A stretch of DNA of 64,000 nucleotides from Alteromonadaceae bacterium XY-R5 (GTDB lineage: Bacteria > Pseudomonadota > Gammaproteobacteria > Enterobacterales > Alteromonadaceae). Below are positions 9,147 through 21,700 of this stretch, in pieces. Numbering within the stretch: the first letter of the stretch is position 1; each line of letters starts with the position of its first letter. A program made the position numbers and the translations under genes. The notes under the pieces were generated by a model. It worked only from the letters and a program-made list of their open reading frames with translations, searched no databases and was not told where the DNA came from. The stretch lies in NCBI GenBank assembly GCA_001660395.1, contig LXWE01000003.1:248001-312000 (forward strand), in the 5' to 3' direction.

Positions 9147-10121
9147 AACAATTCCTACATGTGGCACGTAAAACAGGCGGCAATCCTAGCAAGATTGCAT
9201 TTTTGGTCAACATGGCTTAACCAACTGTTTTAGGTTAATTTCATAAAAATCTAGTTCCATTCATATATGCATCTCCAATGTATAAGCATTCACTCTTAAA
9301 ATTAGGATGAATTGACTTTACCGGCCGACACCCAGCGCTGGTGAATTAATAAACAAAGCTAAAAAATCCGGCCTGCTTATAACCTTTTACCAGTTGGTTA
9401 AGCTGCTATTAAATGGTTCTCTTATAATAAGTCGAAAGTGCTTCACTGTCAGAGAGTTAGCACTATAGCATGGAAGTCTGTGGAAAATTCCTGATGCTCA
9501 CAGAATAATCAGGGCAGATTTCCCATCTAGCGCTTGCCCCGCCTGACGCAATTGGTCATAATTTAACCTAAAGCATATATCTTCTGGTCTCTTACTTCTC
9601 CTTGTCGGGCACATCAGAACCCGCTAAAGACCTCAAAAAAATAAATTTTTATTCACAAAAAAAGGATATTTATTCCTTTAAACAAAAGCCACTCTGCGTT
9701 ACCGAATTCGTATCATTTGGGAAGAATGTAATTAAAAGAGAAAAAAGGCAGCACAAATCGCCTTTTTGGAGTCATTCAGAATCAGGCCTGAAACGTCTTC
9801 TCAAGCCTATGTTTATTAAGGATAAATAAACAAAGTGCAGAGCTAATAATAAAATTATATTGAATTAAAGTTCTCAAGAATTGATTTCTTTCAGTGAACT
9901 GAGTATGTTGTACGGCCCGCTGAAGAATAGTGAATAAAGATTCGGTGTAAGACAGAAAGCACCGGCAAACATTCAGGCGAATCATAATAATAAGAAGCAG
10001 TCGGTATCCAAGAATAAATTGACCATAGAAGTCAATCTGATACCCCACCCAACACTGCCGCCACAACAAGTTAGATAGCAACACGACTTTGCCAGTCGAT
10101 GGTTGAAGGAGTTTACAATTA
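9147..10121. other. 975-base A/T-rich gap between divergent arcB and gltB
   Basis: No convincing gene. Short open frames here (for example 9602-9829 plus, 9782-10183 minus) have no ribosome-binding site or recognisable family. Visible structure: a terminator-like hairpin at 9742-9767, a weak promoter-like pair upstream of it (TTGGTC 9552, TATATC 9576, 18-base spacer), and a nested inverted repeat at 10003-10044 upstream of gltB (GGTATC/GATACC enclosing TTGAC/GTCAA). The gap must hold the arcB and gltB promoters. The AAGGAG before 10122 is the gltB ribosome-binding site. Confidence 0.6.
9742..9767. terminator. Isolated terminator-like hairpin upstream of gltB
   Basis: AAAAAGGC (9742-9749) pairs with GCCTTTTT (9760-9767) around a 10-base loop. 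The arm sequences give T-runs on both strands. No gene ends nearby, so it may end a small RNA or block read-through toward gltB. Confidence 0.45.
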
Positions 10122-13100
10122 ATGAGTTTATATAATCCTAATGAATCACGGGATAACTGTGGCTTTGGCTTAATTGCCCACACCCAGGGTGAAGTAAGTC
10201 ACCGTCTGGTCACCACAGCTATTCACGCATTAGACAGGATGCAACATCGTGGTGGTATTGCAGCCGACGGTAAAACCGGTGACGGTTGCGGTCTGCTATT
10301 GCAGAAACCCGATGGATTTTTCCGTGAAATCGCGGAAGAGAACGGCTGGAAGCTGGCAAAAAAATACGGCGTCGGCATGGTCTTTCTAAACCAGGACAAA
10401 GTTCTGGCAGAAAAGGCCCGTCAGGTCGTTAATGAAGAACTGGAGAAAGAAACCCTGACAGTCGTTGGCTGGCGCGTAGTGCCCACCGACCATTCTGTGC
10501 TGGGTGATCTGGCCGCTACCTGCGTTCCGCAGATTGAACAGGTATTTATTAATTCTCCGACCGGATGGCGCAAACGTGATCTGGAACGCCGCCTGTTTAT
10601 GGCCCGCCGCCGCGCAGAGAAACGTCTGGAACAAGATCCAGAGTTTTACATTGCCTGTTTATCCAACCTGGTCACCATCTATAAAGGCCTGGTGATGCCG
10701 AAGGATCTGCCAAAATTTTATTTGGATTTGGCTGATTCACGCATGGAATCTGCGATTTGCGTATTCCACCAACGTTTCTCCACCAATACTTTGCCTAAGT
10801 GGCCATTGGCTCAGCCTTTCCGCTTCTTAGCGCATAATGGTGAAATTAATACCATTCGCGGTAACCGCGACTGGGCCAAGGCCCGTACTTATAAATTCAG
10901 CACTCCATTGCTGCCGGATTTACATGATGGTGCGCCTTTCGTAAATGAAACGGGTTCTGACTCGTCTTCATTAGACAATATGCTGGAACTGTTCCTGGCT
11001 GGCGGTATGGACTTGTTCCGTGCCATGCGTTTACTGGTGCCGCCCGCATATCAAAACAACAGCACCATGGACAGCGATCTGCGTGCCTTCTACGAATTTA
11101 ACTCCATGCACATGGAGCCGTGGGATGGTCCAGCCGGTATCGTATTGACCAATGGTCGCCACGTAGCCTGTAACCTGGATCGCAACGGTTTGCGTCCGGC
11201 GCGTTACGTCATCACTAAAGACGGTTTTATTACCCTGGCTTCCGAAGTAGGTATCTGGGATTACCGTGAAGATGAAGTGGTCGAGAAAGGCCGTGTTGGC
11301 CCCGGCGAGATGCTTGCAGTAGATACTTACAACGGCAAGATCTGGCGTACCAAAGAGATCGACGAAGATTTACAAGCCCGCCACCCTTATCGTGAGTGGC
11401 TGGATAAACACATCAAACGTCTGTTACCTATCGAAAAATGCGATGCCAGCCTGATTGGCCAGCGCTCTTTCGACGATGACACCATGGCCACTTACCATAA
11501 GCTGTTTAATTACAGCTATGAAGAGATCCAGCAGGTCATCAAGGTTCTGGCGAATGATGGTCAGGAAGCCGTTGGCTCCATGGGTGACGACACCCCAATG
11601 GCGGTGCTGTCTTCGAAACAGCGCACGGTTTACGACTATTTCCGTCAACAGTTTGCTCAGGTCACCAACCCGCCTATCGACCCCTTACGTGAAAGCCACG
11701 TCATGTCGCTGGCCACCTGTATTGGTCGTGAGCAAAACGTATTTAACGAAACTTCGGGCTACGCCAACCGGGTACTGTTCTCATCACCTATCCTGATGTA
11801 CACAGACCTGAAGCAGTTAAGAGAATTCGATCCTGAGTACTATTACTCAGAAACGGTGGATCTGAACTACGAACCGTCTGAAGGCTTAGAAGCCGCGATT
11901 TTACGCGTGTGTGACGAAGTGGAAGATCTGGTTCGCCATAAGAAAACCGTGTTTGTGATCTTAAGTGATCGCAAGATCGCCCAGGGTAAACTGCCAATCC
12001 CAGCCGCCATGGCGGTGGGTGCGGTTCAACGCCGTTTGGTCGAAAAGGCTCTGCGTTGTGACTCTAACATAGTAGTAGAAACCGCCTCAGCCCGTGACCC
12101 GCACCACTTTGCTGTGTTGCTGGGCCTGGGTGCGACAGCAATTTATCCGTTCCTGGCCTATGAAACCATTGAACAAATGGCAGAAAAAGGCGAGATGGCA
12201 GTGGATACCATGCAAGCTGTACTGAACTACCGTAAAGGTATCAACAAAGGCTTGTACAAAATCATGTCGAAGATGGGCATTAGCACCATCGCCAGTTACC
12301 GTAGTTCCAAACTGTTTGAAGCGGTCGGTATCAATAAAGAGGTGGTTGAGCTTTGCTTTAAAGGCGTACCCAGCCGTCTACAAGGTGCAGACTTCTCCGA
12401 CTTTGAACAGGATCAGATGAACCTGTCTAAAATTGCCTGGCTGAAGCGCAAACATATGAGCCACGGCGGTTTACTCAAATACGTACACGGTGGCGAATAT
12501 CACGCCTACAACCCGGACGTGGTCAGCACCCTGCAAAAAGCGGTGGTGTCGGGCGAATACAGCGATTACCAGCAATTTGCAGAATTGGTTAACGGCCGTG
12601 CCCCGGCGCACTTCCGTGACCTGCTAAAAATTAAAGCCGATGCTCAGCCTATCGATGTTAGCGAAGTGGAACCCGCAGAAAAGCTGTTCCCACGTTTTGA
12701 TACCGCGGCCATGTCTATCGGTGCCTTGAGCCCGGAAGCCCACGAAGCGCTGGCCATTGCCATGAACCGCTTGGGCGGACAGTCTAACTCGGGTGAAGGC
12801 GGCGAAGATCCGGCGCGTTTCAACACCGAGAAGAACTCCAAAATCAAACAAGTGGCCTCAGGTCGCTTTGGGGTAACCCCACACTATCTGGTCAACGCCA
12901 ACGTGCTGCAAATTAAAGTAGCCCAAGGTGCCAAGCCGGGTGAAGGTGGTCAATTACCGGGTGACAAGGTGAACAAGTACATCGCCGAGCTGCGCTATTC
13001 CGTGCCAGGCGTGACCCTGATTTCACCACCGCCACACCATGATATTTACTCTATCGAAGACTTGGCTCAGCTGATTTTCGATTTGAAACAGGTTAATCCA

Positions 13101-14588
13101 GATGCACTGATTTCGGTCAAACTGGTATCTGAACCTGGTGTCGGTACGATTGCGACAGGTGTGGCCAAAGCCTATGCTGACCTGATCACCATTTCTGGTT
13201 ATGACGGCGGTACCGGTGCCAGCCCACTGACCTCAGTGAAATACGCCGGTAGCCCATTTGAAATTGGTTTGGCGGAAACTCAGCAGGCTCTGGTAGAAAA
13301 TGGCCTGCGCCACAAAGTGCGGGTACAAACCGACGGTGGTCTGAAAACCGGTTTAGACGTAGTTAAAGCCGCGATTTTAGGGGCCGAAAGCTTCGGTTTT
13401 GGTACCGGCCCTATGGTGGCGTTAGGTTGTAAGTACCTGCGTATCTGCCATCTGAACAACTGTGCGACAGGTGTTGCGACGCAGGACAAAAAGCTGCGTG
13501 ACAACTACTTCATCGGCTTACCTGAAATGGTGATGAACTACTTCAAGTTTATCGCGCAGGAAGTACGTGAAATTCTTGCCAGCATAGGTGTACGTAGCCT
13601 TGAAGAGATCATTGGTCGTACTGAACTGCTGGAAGTATTAGAAGGCCATACTGCCCGTCAGAACAAACTGGATCTATCGCCAATTCTGGCCAAATCCACC
13701 GAAGGTTCGCATACCCGCCTGTTCTGTTCAGAAGTGACAAACGCACCGCTGGACAAAGGTGAGCTGAACCTGGAAATGCTTAATGACGTGAAACACGCCA
13801 TTGAAGCTAAATCTGGCGGCCGCTTTGCTTATGCTATCCGCAACACTGACCGCTCGGTGGGCGCGCTGGTATCTGGTGCCATTGCCAAGTTATATGGCAA
13901 CCAGGGCATGGCAGACGACCCCATCAGCATCCAACTGACAGGAACGGCCGGACAAAGTTTTGGTGTATGGAATGCCGGTGGTCTGGAAATGCGCTTGATT
14001 GGCGACGCCAACGACTACGTAGGTAAAGGTATGACTGGCGGTAAGCTGGTGATCCACCCACCCAGCAACATTAGCTTTAACCCGCACCAAAGTGCCATCA
14101 TGGGTAACACCTGTTTGTATGGTGCGACTGGCGGAAAATTGTTTGCCGCTGGCCGTGCGGGTGAACGTTTCGGTGTCCGTAACTCGGGTGCCACAGCCGT
14201 GGTTGAAGGTATCGGTGATAACGGTGCCGAATACATGACCGGCGGTATAATAGCCGTACTCGGTCCGGTTGGTGTTAACTTCGGAGCCGGTATGACAGGT
14301 GGTTTTGCTTATCTGTACGATGAGTTTGGCGACCTGGAAAACCGTGTGAACGATGAATTGGTAGAAATTTTAGGTATTGAAGACAAGGTGATCCTCTCTG
14401 AACATCTGCGTGGTCTGATTAATCAACACTACGAAGAAACCGGAAGTGAGCATGCATTAATGCTGCTGACCCAGTTCGCAGAACAGCTGTCTAAGTTCCG
14501 ATTGATAAAACCCAAAACCAGCAATGTGAATAACCTGCTGGGTCATATCAGTCGCTCATCGGCAGAACTGCGCGTGCAGGCACAATAA
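10122..14588 (+). CDS. gltB: Glutamate synthase (NADPH) large subunit GltB
   Basis: Converts 2-oxoglutarate plus glutamine to two glutamates; with GltD it is the main ammonia-assimilation route at low ammonia. Length is 1488 residues, normal for the alpha subunit. Domains: class II glutamine amidotransferase (13-420) whose nucleophile Cys13 (D-N-C-G-F-G) is exposed after removal of a 12-residue propeptide, central domain (about 460-750), FMN synthase domain (about 800-1180) with the [3Fe-4S] cysteines in [13 protein letters not shown], and a GXGXG beta-helix (about 1240-1440). A clear AAGGAG precedes the ATG. gltD follows after 19 bases. The long leader suggests regulation upstream. Confidence 0.98.
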   Translation: MSLYNPNESRDNCGFGLIAHTQGEVSHRLVTTAIHALDRMQHRGGIAADGKTGDGCGLLLQKPDGFFREIAEENGWKLAKKYGVGMVFLNQDKVLAEKARQVVNEELEKETLTVVGWRVVPTDHSVLGDLAATCVPQIEQVFINSPTGWRKRDLERRLFMARRRAEKRLEQDPEFYIACLSNLVTIYKGLVMPKDLPKFYLDLADSRMESAICVFHQRFSTNTLPKWPLAQPFRFLAHNGEINTIRGNRDWAKARTYKFSTPLLPDLHDGAPFVNETGSDSSSLDNMLELFLAGGMDLFRAMRLLVPPAYQNNSTMDSDLRAFYEFNSMHMEPWDGPAGIVLTNGRHVACNLDRNGLRPARYVITKDGFITLASEVGIWDYREDEVVEKGRVGPGEMLAVDTYNGKIWRTKEIDEDLQARHPYREWLDKHIKRLLPIEKCDASLIGQRSFDDDTMATYHKLFNYSYEEIQQVIKVLANDGQEAVGSMGDDTPMAVLSSKQRTVYDYFRQQFAQVTNPPIDPLRESHVMSLATCIGREQNVFNETSGYANRVLFSSPILMYTDLKQLREFDPEYYYSETVDLNYEPSEGLEAAILRVCDEVEDLVRHKKTVFVILSDRKIAQGKLPIPAAMAVGAVQRRLVEKALRCDSNIVVETASARDPHHFAVLLGLGATAIYPFLAYETIEQMAEKGEMAVDTMQAVLNYRKGINKGLYKIMSKMGISTIASYRSSKLFEAVGINKEVVELCFKGVPSRLQGADFSDFEQDQMNLSKIAWLKRKHMSHGGLLKYVHGGEYHAYNPDVVSTLQKAVVSGEYSDYQQFAELVNGRAPAHFRDLLKIKADAQPIDVSEVEPAEKLFPRFDTAAMSIGALSPEAHEALAIAMNRLGGQSNSGEGGEDPARFNTEKNSKIKQVASGRFGVTPHYLVNANVLQIKVAQGAKPGEGGQLPGDKVNKYIAELRYSVPGVTLISPPPHHDIYSIEDLAQLIFDLKQVNPDALISVKLVSEPGVGTIATGVAKAYADLITISGYDGGTGASPLTSVKYAGSPFEIGLAETQQALVENGLRHKVRVQTDGGLKTGLDVVKAAILGAESFGFGTGPMVALGCKYLRICHLNNCATGVATQDKKLRDNYFIGLPEMVMNYFKFIAQEVREILASIGVRSLEEIIGRTELLEVLEGHTARQNKLDLSPILAKSTEGSHTRLFCSEVTNAPLDKGELNLEMLNDVKHAIEAKSGGRFAYAIRNTDRSVGALVSGAIAKLYGNQGMADDPISIQLTGTAGQSFGVWNAGGLEMRLIGDANDYVGKGMTGGKLVIHPPSNISFNPHQSAIMGNTCLYGATGGKLFAAGRAGERFGVRNSGATAVVEGIGDNGAEYMTGGIIAVLGPVGVNFGAGMTGGFAYLYDEFGDLENRVNDELVEILGIEDKVILSEHLRGLINQHYEETGSEHALMLLTQFAEQLSKFRLIKPKTSNVNNLLGHISRSSAELRVQAQ

Positions 14589-14592
14589 GTAG

Positions 14593-16023
<1,431 letters not shown>

Positions 16024-16048
16024 AAAACACTCGCACACTCAACTCAGT

Positions 16049-16076
16049 AAAAAGCCTGCATCATGCAGGCTTTTTT
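16049..16076 (+). terminator. Rho-independent terminator of gltBD
   Basis: 12-bp stem (AAAAAGCCTGCA at 16049-16060, TGCAGGCTTTTT at 16064-16075), 3-base loop and T-run. It begins 26 bases after the gltD stop. The A-run on the other arm could also serve the convergent DUF885 gene. Confidence 0.9.
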
Positions 16077-16110
16077 ATATTGGCAAACTACTGCTCTCGC
16101 GACGTTTTCG

Positions 16111-17865
16111 CTAGTTGGCGTAGGGTGACTTACCGCCTTCGGCGATGAAGCGATCAATACGCGCTTCCAGCACTGGCAGTGGCACCGAGCCAAGTTCTAA
16201 CACAGTATCGTGGAAGTTGCGGATATCGAACTTCTCACCCAGGGCCTTTTCGGCTTTTTCGCGTACTTTGAACATGGTCATTTCGCCCAGGTAGTAAGAC
16301 AACGCCTGCCCTGGCCAGGCGATATAACGATCCACCTCGGTGGTGATTTCATGGGTAGATAAGGCGGTATTATCTGCCATAAAGTCCTGTGCCTGTTTAC
16401 GGGTCCAGCCCTTGGCATGAATACCTGTATCTACCACTAAACGACAGGCTCGCCACATCTGATAGCTGAGCATACCGAATAATTCGTATGGCGTATGGTA
16501 CATGCCCATTTCCTCGCCCAGGGCTTCAGAATATAGCGCCCATCCCTCGCCAAAGGCAGAAATATAGCTTTGTCGGCGGAAGTCTGGCAGGTCTTCGTTT
16601 TCGTTCGCTAACGGCATCTGGAACGCATGCCCCGGGGCAGACTCATGCAATGTTAGTGCAGGCAGCGAATATAAAGGCCGCGCCGGCAGGTTGTAGGTAT
16701 TCACCAGATACACACCCGGGCCGCCACGACCAGCAGTGTAATAAGGCGCAATACTGTCTGGTACAGGAATAATAGCGAAACGACTACGCGGTAAACGGCC
16801 GAACCAGTCACTGGCTTTGCCGTCAAACTCTTTGGCGATCCAGGCGGCGCGATCGAGCAGATCCTGCGGCTTAGCCACATAAAATTGCGGGTCACTGCGC
16901 AGAAAATCCAAAAACTCACGCAGGCTGCCATCGAACTGTACCTCGTGCATGATCACGGCCATACGTTCGCGGATCTTCTTCACCTCAGCCAGGCCCACTT
17001 TGTGGATCTCTTCTGGCGTCATATCCAGCGTGGTGTATTCCTTTATCTGCGAGCGATAAAAGGCTTTTCCGTCCGGCAGATCATAAGCCGCCAGGGAAGG
17101 TTGAGCCCCTGGAATATAATCCTGCTGTAAAAATGTCAGTAAGGTTTTATGCGCCGGGATCACCGCAGCTTCGATAACCTGTTTTCCCTTCTTTGTCAGC
17201 TCTTGCTTTAACGTTTCAGAGAAGGTGCCAGGGAAATGTTCAAACGGTGCAAAGTAGCCGGACTTGCTGCCATCTTTTAATTCAGCCACCGCGGCAACTG
17301 TTGCATCTTTCCCAAGCATGGATACTTTAGGCGGCGTAAAACCACGGGCCAATCCTGCACGCATATTGTCGATTTGCTCATTAAAATAGCGCGGCATATC
17401 TGTCAGTAAAGTCAGGTAGTTACGATAGTCCTGTTCTGTATGGAAGGTACCTTCGGCAATGTAGGTGATGTTGGTCCAAAAGGCAGTGTCACCCTCAATG
17501 GGCTTTTCGTACATACGAAACTGTTGCGCAGCCACCAGCGCATCAATTTGCGCTTTGTAGACCTGATAATTCACCAAATTTTGGCCAGTTAGCTGACTTA
17601 GATCCAAAGCAGCAAGTTGCTTTTGCACATCAAGCCACCGCTTCAGCTTTTTTTGCTCTGCTGCTGGTGTAACTGAAGGTAAGTGACTCGGTACTATAGC
17701 ACTGCCACTGTCTTCATTAACAGTTTCCTGATTCTGACGCCACTGCCATTCCTGGGTATAAATGTGGGTAAAGTTTTCATCGGTTGCGCTAGCAAACGCG
17801 GACGCATGTGCCAACAGTGACGTGGCCAATGCGACAGCCAAACTGATTCGGGTTTTCTTTAACAA
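16111..17865 (-). CDS. Exported DUF885-family metallopeptidase-like protein
   Basis: Predicted secreted or periplasmic zinc peptidase of the DUF885 family, whose characterised relatives cleave peptides or act as carboxypeptidases. The start is TTG at 17865, supported by AGGAG 7 bases upstream. A signal peptide covers residues 1-27 (K-K-T-R, then a hydrophobic stretch ending A-F-A-S-A). The zinc motif H-E-S-A-P-G-H is at residues 407-413, the family form of HExxH. The length of 584 is typical. It converges with gltD and is one of several extracytoplasmic peptidases in the window. The octanucleotide repeat at 18039-18094 lies 174 bases upstream of its start. Confidence 0.88.
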   Translation of the reverse strand: MLKKTRISLAVALATSLLAHASAFASATDENFTHIYTQEWQWRQNQETVNEDSGSAIVPSHLPSVTPAAEQKKLKRWLDVQKQLAALDLSQLTGQNLVNYQVYKAQIDALVAAQQFRMYEKPIEGDTAFWTNITYIAEGTFHTEQDYRNYLTLLTDMPRYFNEQIDNMRAGLARGFTPPKVSMLGKDATVAAVAELKDGSKSGYFAPFEHFPGTFSETLKQELTKKGKQVIEAAVIPAHKTLLTFLQQDYIPGAQPSLAAYDLPDGKAFYRSQIKEYTTLDMTPEEIHKVGLAEVKKIRERMAVIMHEVQFDGSLREFLDFLRSDPQFYVAKPQDLLDRAAWIAKEFDGKASDWFGRLPRSRFAIIPVPDSIAPYYTAGRGGPGVYLVNTYNLPARPLYSLPALTLHESAPGHAFQMPLANENEDLPDFRRQSYISAFGEGWALYSEALGEEMGMYHTPYELFGMLSYQMWRACRLVVDTGIHAKGWTRKQAQDFMADNTALSTHEITTEVDRYIAWPGQALSYYLGEMTMFKVREKAEKALGEKFDIRNFHDTVLELGSVPLPVLEARIDRFIAEGGKSPYAN

Positions 17866-18038
17866 AGCGGACTCCTTTTTAATTTTGATTATTCTCGCTT
17901 AGACATACAGGTATCTACAGATACTGCCGACAGGGCTATTACAGTGAACATGATATCAGACAAAAAATGGAGGCTATAACGACCAACTACCGAAATTGGT
18001 CAATGAATGACATAAACGATAGAAAAAAGACATTAAAG

Positions 18039-18094
18039 GGAATGCAGGAATGCAGGAATGCAGGAATGCAGGAATGCAGGAATGCAGGAATGCA
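18039..18094. repeat. Perfect octanucleotide tandem repeat, 7 copies of GGAATGCA
   Basis: Seven uninterrupted copies of GGAATGCA (56 bases), followed by an unrelated AAG. They lie between the stop of the 18117-18524 gene and the start of the DUF885 gene. Because 8 is not a multiple of 3, the array stays open in every plus frame and creates an artefactual open frame (17967-18245). Perfect short arrays of this type are prone to slipped-strand length change. Confidence 0.97.
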
Positions 18095-18116
18095 AAGATA
18101 CATCCCAAAAGACTGC

Positions 18117-18524
18117 TTAGGCCAGCAGCTTTCGCTCCTGAGAGTTAAATCCTTCTCGGGAAAGCCAGATCAGAGCTTCTTCCTTATTATCAAAACGATG
18201 AATAATCAAACTGCCTTTACCCATTTCAACGATCTTATCCAGTGAATACTCCTTTAGACAGTCACTGGTGAAGACTTCCGCTGAACGTCGCATACCGTGT
18301 TCCACGCTCCAACGAACATGTTCCTGCAATATAGGCGTGACATCTGGTGTGTGTAATTCCCATTCTTGCAAAATAACCAAATGACCAAAGGTTTCACCTT
18401 CATAGGCATTCACTTCTCGGCAAAAGGCTCTGGCGTATTGGCGAGCCGTGACTTCCGTCCACTGACCAATGATTTCTGTAACAAAAACCTGTTCATCTCT
18501 GTGTAGTTTAAATGCCCCTTTCAT
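18117..18524 (-). CDS. Hypothetical cytoplasmic protein, 135 residues
   Basis: No recognised function. The product has no signal peptide or membrane segment. It is a mixed alpha/beta sequence opening M-K-G-A-F-K-L with alternating hydrophobic strands (V-F-V-T-E-I-I, G-H-L-V-I-L, G-S-L-I-I-H) and helices such as K-E-E-A-L-I-W-L. This pattern reminds me of SpoIIAA/STAS-like single-domain proteins, but that is a guess from texture only. Start at 18524 is supported by GGGAG eight bases upstream. It is monocistronic, reading toward the octanucleotide repeat, which begins about 20 bases after the stop. Confidence 0.75.
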   Translation of the reverse strand: MKGAFKLHRDEQVFVTEIIGQWTEVTARQYARAFCREVNAYEGETFGHLVILQEWELHTPDVTPILQEHVRWSVEHGMRRSAEVFTSDCLKEYSLDKIVEMGKGSLIIHRFDNKEEALIWLSREGFNSQERKLLA

Positions 18525-18708
18525 TTTTCAATCTCCCTAATCTCCCCCCTAACTATAAAAGAGCGCCAGAAAATTGCCTACTCGTCTTTAGGCTAATTTT
18601 TCCACCAGAAAATCCAGCCCTCCGATCCAATAATTACCCATTACATCAGCAACTTATTTAACTCACTGATCTTTTTCTGAGTTTTTATTCAGGATTAATA
18701 ATGACTTC

Positions 18709-18757
18709 GATCTAAACACGTAGATCTGTCTTGAATTTCCCTAGGTCTCAACTAGGT
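18709..18757 (+). promoter_or_regulatory. Candidate regulator sites upstream of the mosaic surface protein
   Basis: Two elements just before the 18790 gene: an inverted repeat GATCT-N8-AGATC (18709-18726) and a direct repeat CTAGGT-N5-CTAGGT (18741-18757). The direct repeat has an 11-base period, the spacing at which OmpR/PhoP-type regulators bind head to tail. A TATCCT at 18773 could serve as a -10. Unproven. Confidence 0.35.
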
Positions 18758-18789
18758 TTTATAGACTTTACCTATCCTGACGCACCGTT

Positions 18790-21700
18790 ATGACAGCCAA
18801 ATACTTCAGGGTATGGTTTGCAGCTTGCCTGTGTGCACTGCTGATGTCCCATTCATTACCCTCATTCGCCAATACTCAAAAACATCTTGCGATTTCTCCT
18901 GCCTACCCGAGCACTATTTCAGCAGGTGAAAATCAGCAACTCTATCTAAACATTACCTTACTCTCACCGGCTGATAGCCTCGAGATCCGTGCCTCTGGCA
19001 GTGGATCTTTATCAACTAGCTGGCACCAGCAAGTCAATAGCACGGATATTTCCGTCAGTGTGCCCTTTCTCGCCACTGATACCAGCGAATCGGGTACCAT
19101 GACGCTGGTACTGACGGGGCATTCAGCTAACGATGCAGAATTGTTTCAGCAGGTATTCCAACTGTACGCAGAACCCGGTGGCAACCAGCTTTATCTTGAT
19201 CATCACAGTCCCTTATATGCCAAGTTAGCTGCCAATCAGGCACTGGCGGCCAAAGGAAGCACAGCAACACATCGGCTATATCGCGCAAAAAGCATAGAAA
19301 CCAACCAGTTACAGCAACCAGATAAGCAATATTTGGCCGATAGTCTGGTGGCAAAATCGCTTCCTGTGAGGCAGCAAAAGGCGCTCGCTGCCACACCAGT
19401 GTCAATGACCGTAAGTGGATATATTTTATGGACAGATTCGGCAGGCAATACACATGAGCTGCCTGGTGCGGTTGTACAGGTGTACGATGATGATCTGGCC
19501 GGAGACGATTTGCTGCTGGAAACCAGCACCGATGCCACAGGCTACTATACCGCTGCCATTAGCGACGACGATATTGTGGCTGGGCCTGATATTTATATCC
19601 GGGTCTTAGCCCGCTCAAATATTGCGGATATCAAAGCCGTCACTGATGGTGCAGAAACCTATTACATGGAATCGGAGGTATATGCTGACCAGGAGGATGG
19701 CAGTACACTCACCATCAGCATGACCGCCGACAACACAACGACGGCAGGTCAGGCATTCAGCGTGCACCATGCGCTTGTGGCAGGCGGCGCCTATATCAGT
19801 CTGCTTAACGGCAGTGCCCCAGCGCAGATCACGACGCGCTTTCCTACTACGGAATCAACATCCTTGTTCAACGGCACCGAGCTGCATATTTTGCAGCTCG
19901 ATCGCTGGGATTGGGACGTGATCCTGCACGAATACGGCCATTACATCATGGACGCCTATAACTTTGAGGCGAATCCGGGGGGAAGGCACAGTTTTAATAC
20001 CAATTTATCCACCGACAGAGGCAGTAAAGACGTTGGGGTAAAACTCGCCTGGGGAGAGGGTTGGCCGACTTTCTTTGCAACGTCAGGGTTATATCAAATG
20101 GGATTTGCTGCGAAGGGCATTCCTAATGTTGGCGATATGCAATATCAGGATACCGAAGATGCCAGTATTTCCATTCATATGGAGACGGGTGTTGGTCAGG
20201 GAGAAGACGACGAGCTATCGGTAATGACAGCTTTGTGGGATCTCACCGACAGTGCAGCTGATAGCGAAGACATAGCGTTAGCGCCAGCGAACTTATTCAG
20301 CCAGATTAAAGCCGATGGGTCGGTTAAAATCGGCGATGTATGGGCGGTATTGGTAGCCAGTGCCGACAATGAATTAAAGGCCCGCTACGGCAAGTTATTT
20401 GGTAACCACCGTATATCACCGCAACAGCTTACCCCTGCGGATCGTGCGACTCTTTCCACATCAACCCGATTCAGTTGGCGTAAAAATGGGGCGGGGCCAG
20501 ATAATCCGTTGAATGCCAATCATGTGCGCTTTTTTGATAGTGATTTTGCCACCGAAGTCCATGATGAAGATGTCGGTGACACAGATAATTACACCCCAAG
20601 CGCAGATGACGTCTCCAGTATACTCGCCTCCGGTAACTTAGTAAGGTGGGTGGTTACGGGTAAGAACACTACCACACCAACAACAGCCACGGATTCGGTA
20701 GAATACTGGAGCGACGTCAGAGTGCTGAATGGCGCATCGGTTGTCTTTGTCATAGACGATACCGGTTCGATGTCTGAAGAAATCAGTGGTGTCAGCGCAG
20801 CCCTTTCTAACTACATCACCTATCTGGAAGCCAGTCTCGGCGAAGGAGAAACCCCGCCGACAATCCATCTGCTTACCTTTAAAGACAGTGTTACCCACCG
20901 CCTTACCACAAACGATTTGGATGCCATGCGCACGGCCGTTGAAAGCCTGACCGCTTCGGGAGGTGGTGACTGTCCTGAGTACAGCGCTCATGGCTTACTG
21001 GCGGCAAGTGAACTGGTCAGTGACGGAGGAACAATACTGTTAGCCACCGATGCCTCTGCCCAACCTGGCGTTGATATGGCTGCCGTGATTTCTGATTTAC
21101 GCAGTCGTGGTGTCACGGTAAACACCATCTTGTCAGGAGATTGCTCCAGCGAAAGCTTCAAACCCAGTGCTCGCCCTGATAGCCAGGGAAAACCCGGAGG
21201 CGATGAAGACGGTGACGAAGTTGGCGGAACCCTCACAGACGCAGGCACAGCCACCGCCATCGACCTGATTGGAGACACTATCGATAGCGCCAGCGAAATA
21301 CTGGTAGACAATGAAGTCATTGGTAGCATTGAAGAATATACCGACACAGACATGTTTAAAATCAGTCTGGACGCCGACCAAACCTATAGTATTACCCTGC
21401 AAAACATTTCATCCACCAGCTATGTATTGCTGGCCTTACTGGACAGCGAAGGTAATACCCAACCCATTAAGCAATCCGGTTACACCAGTTACAGCCTGTA
21501 TGCCTACTACTATCTTACCAGCCCAGCGCTGGCCACCTTTAGTGTTGATACTGGAGGTGACTACTACCTGCGTCTCACAGGCAATACGGGCACGGCATAT
21601 CGCTTTGCAACATCCACCGACCCCTTCAATGAATTAGTAAGTAGTTCGGTGCAACTGTTCTCCGTTGTGTCGGCAGAAACAGGCGGGGCTTTCGCCAAAG

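Noticed and set aside
9602-10183. Open frames 9602-9829 (plus) and 9782-10183 (minus) in the arcB-gltB gap
   Set aside because: Low-complexity A/T-rich translations. The minus frame runs into gltB, the plus frame crosses a terminator-like hairpin, and neither has a good ribosome-binding site.
18039-18094. CRISPR-like array
   Set aside because: The unit is 8 bases without spacers, so it is a simple tandem repeat.
17967-18245. 92-codon plus-strand open frame with repeated M-Q-E-C-R-N-A-G peptide
   Set aside because: It is produced by the octanucleotide array, which is open in all plus frames. It overlaps the 3' end of the minus-strand gene at 18117 and resembles no known protein.
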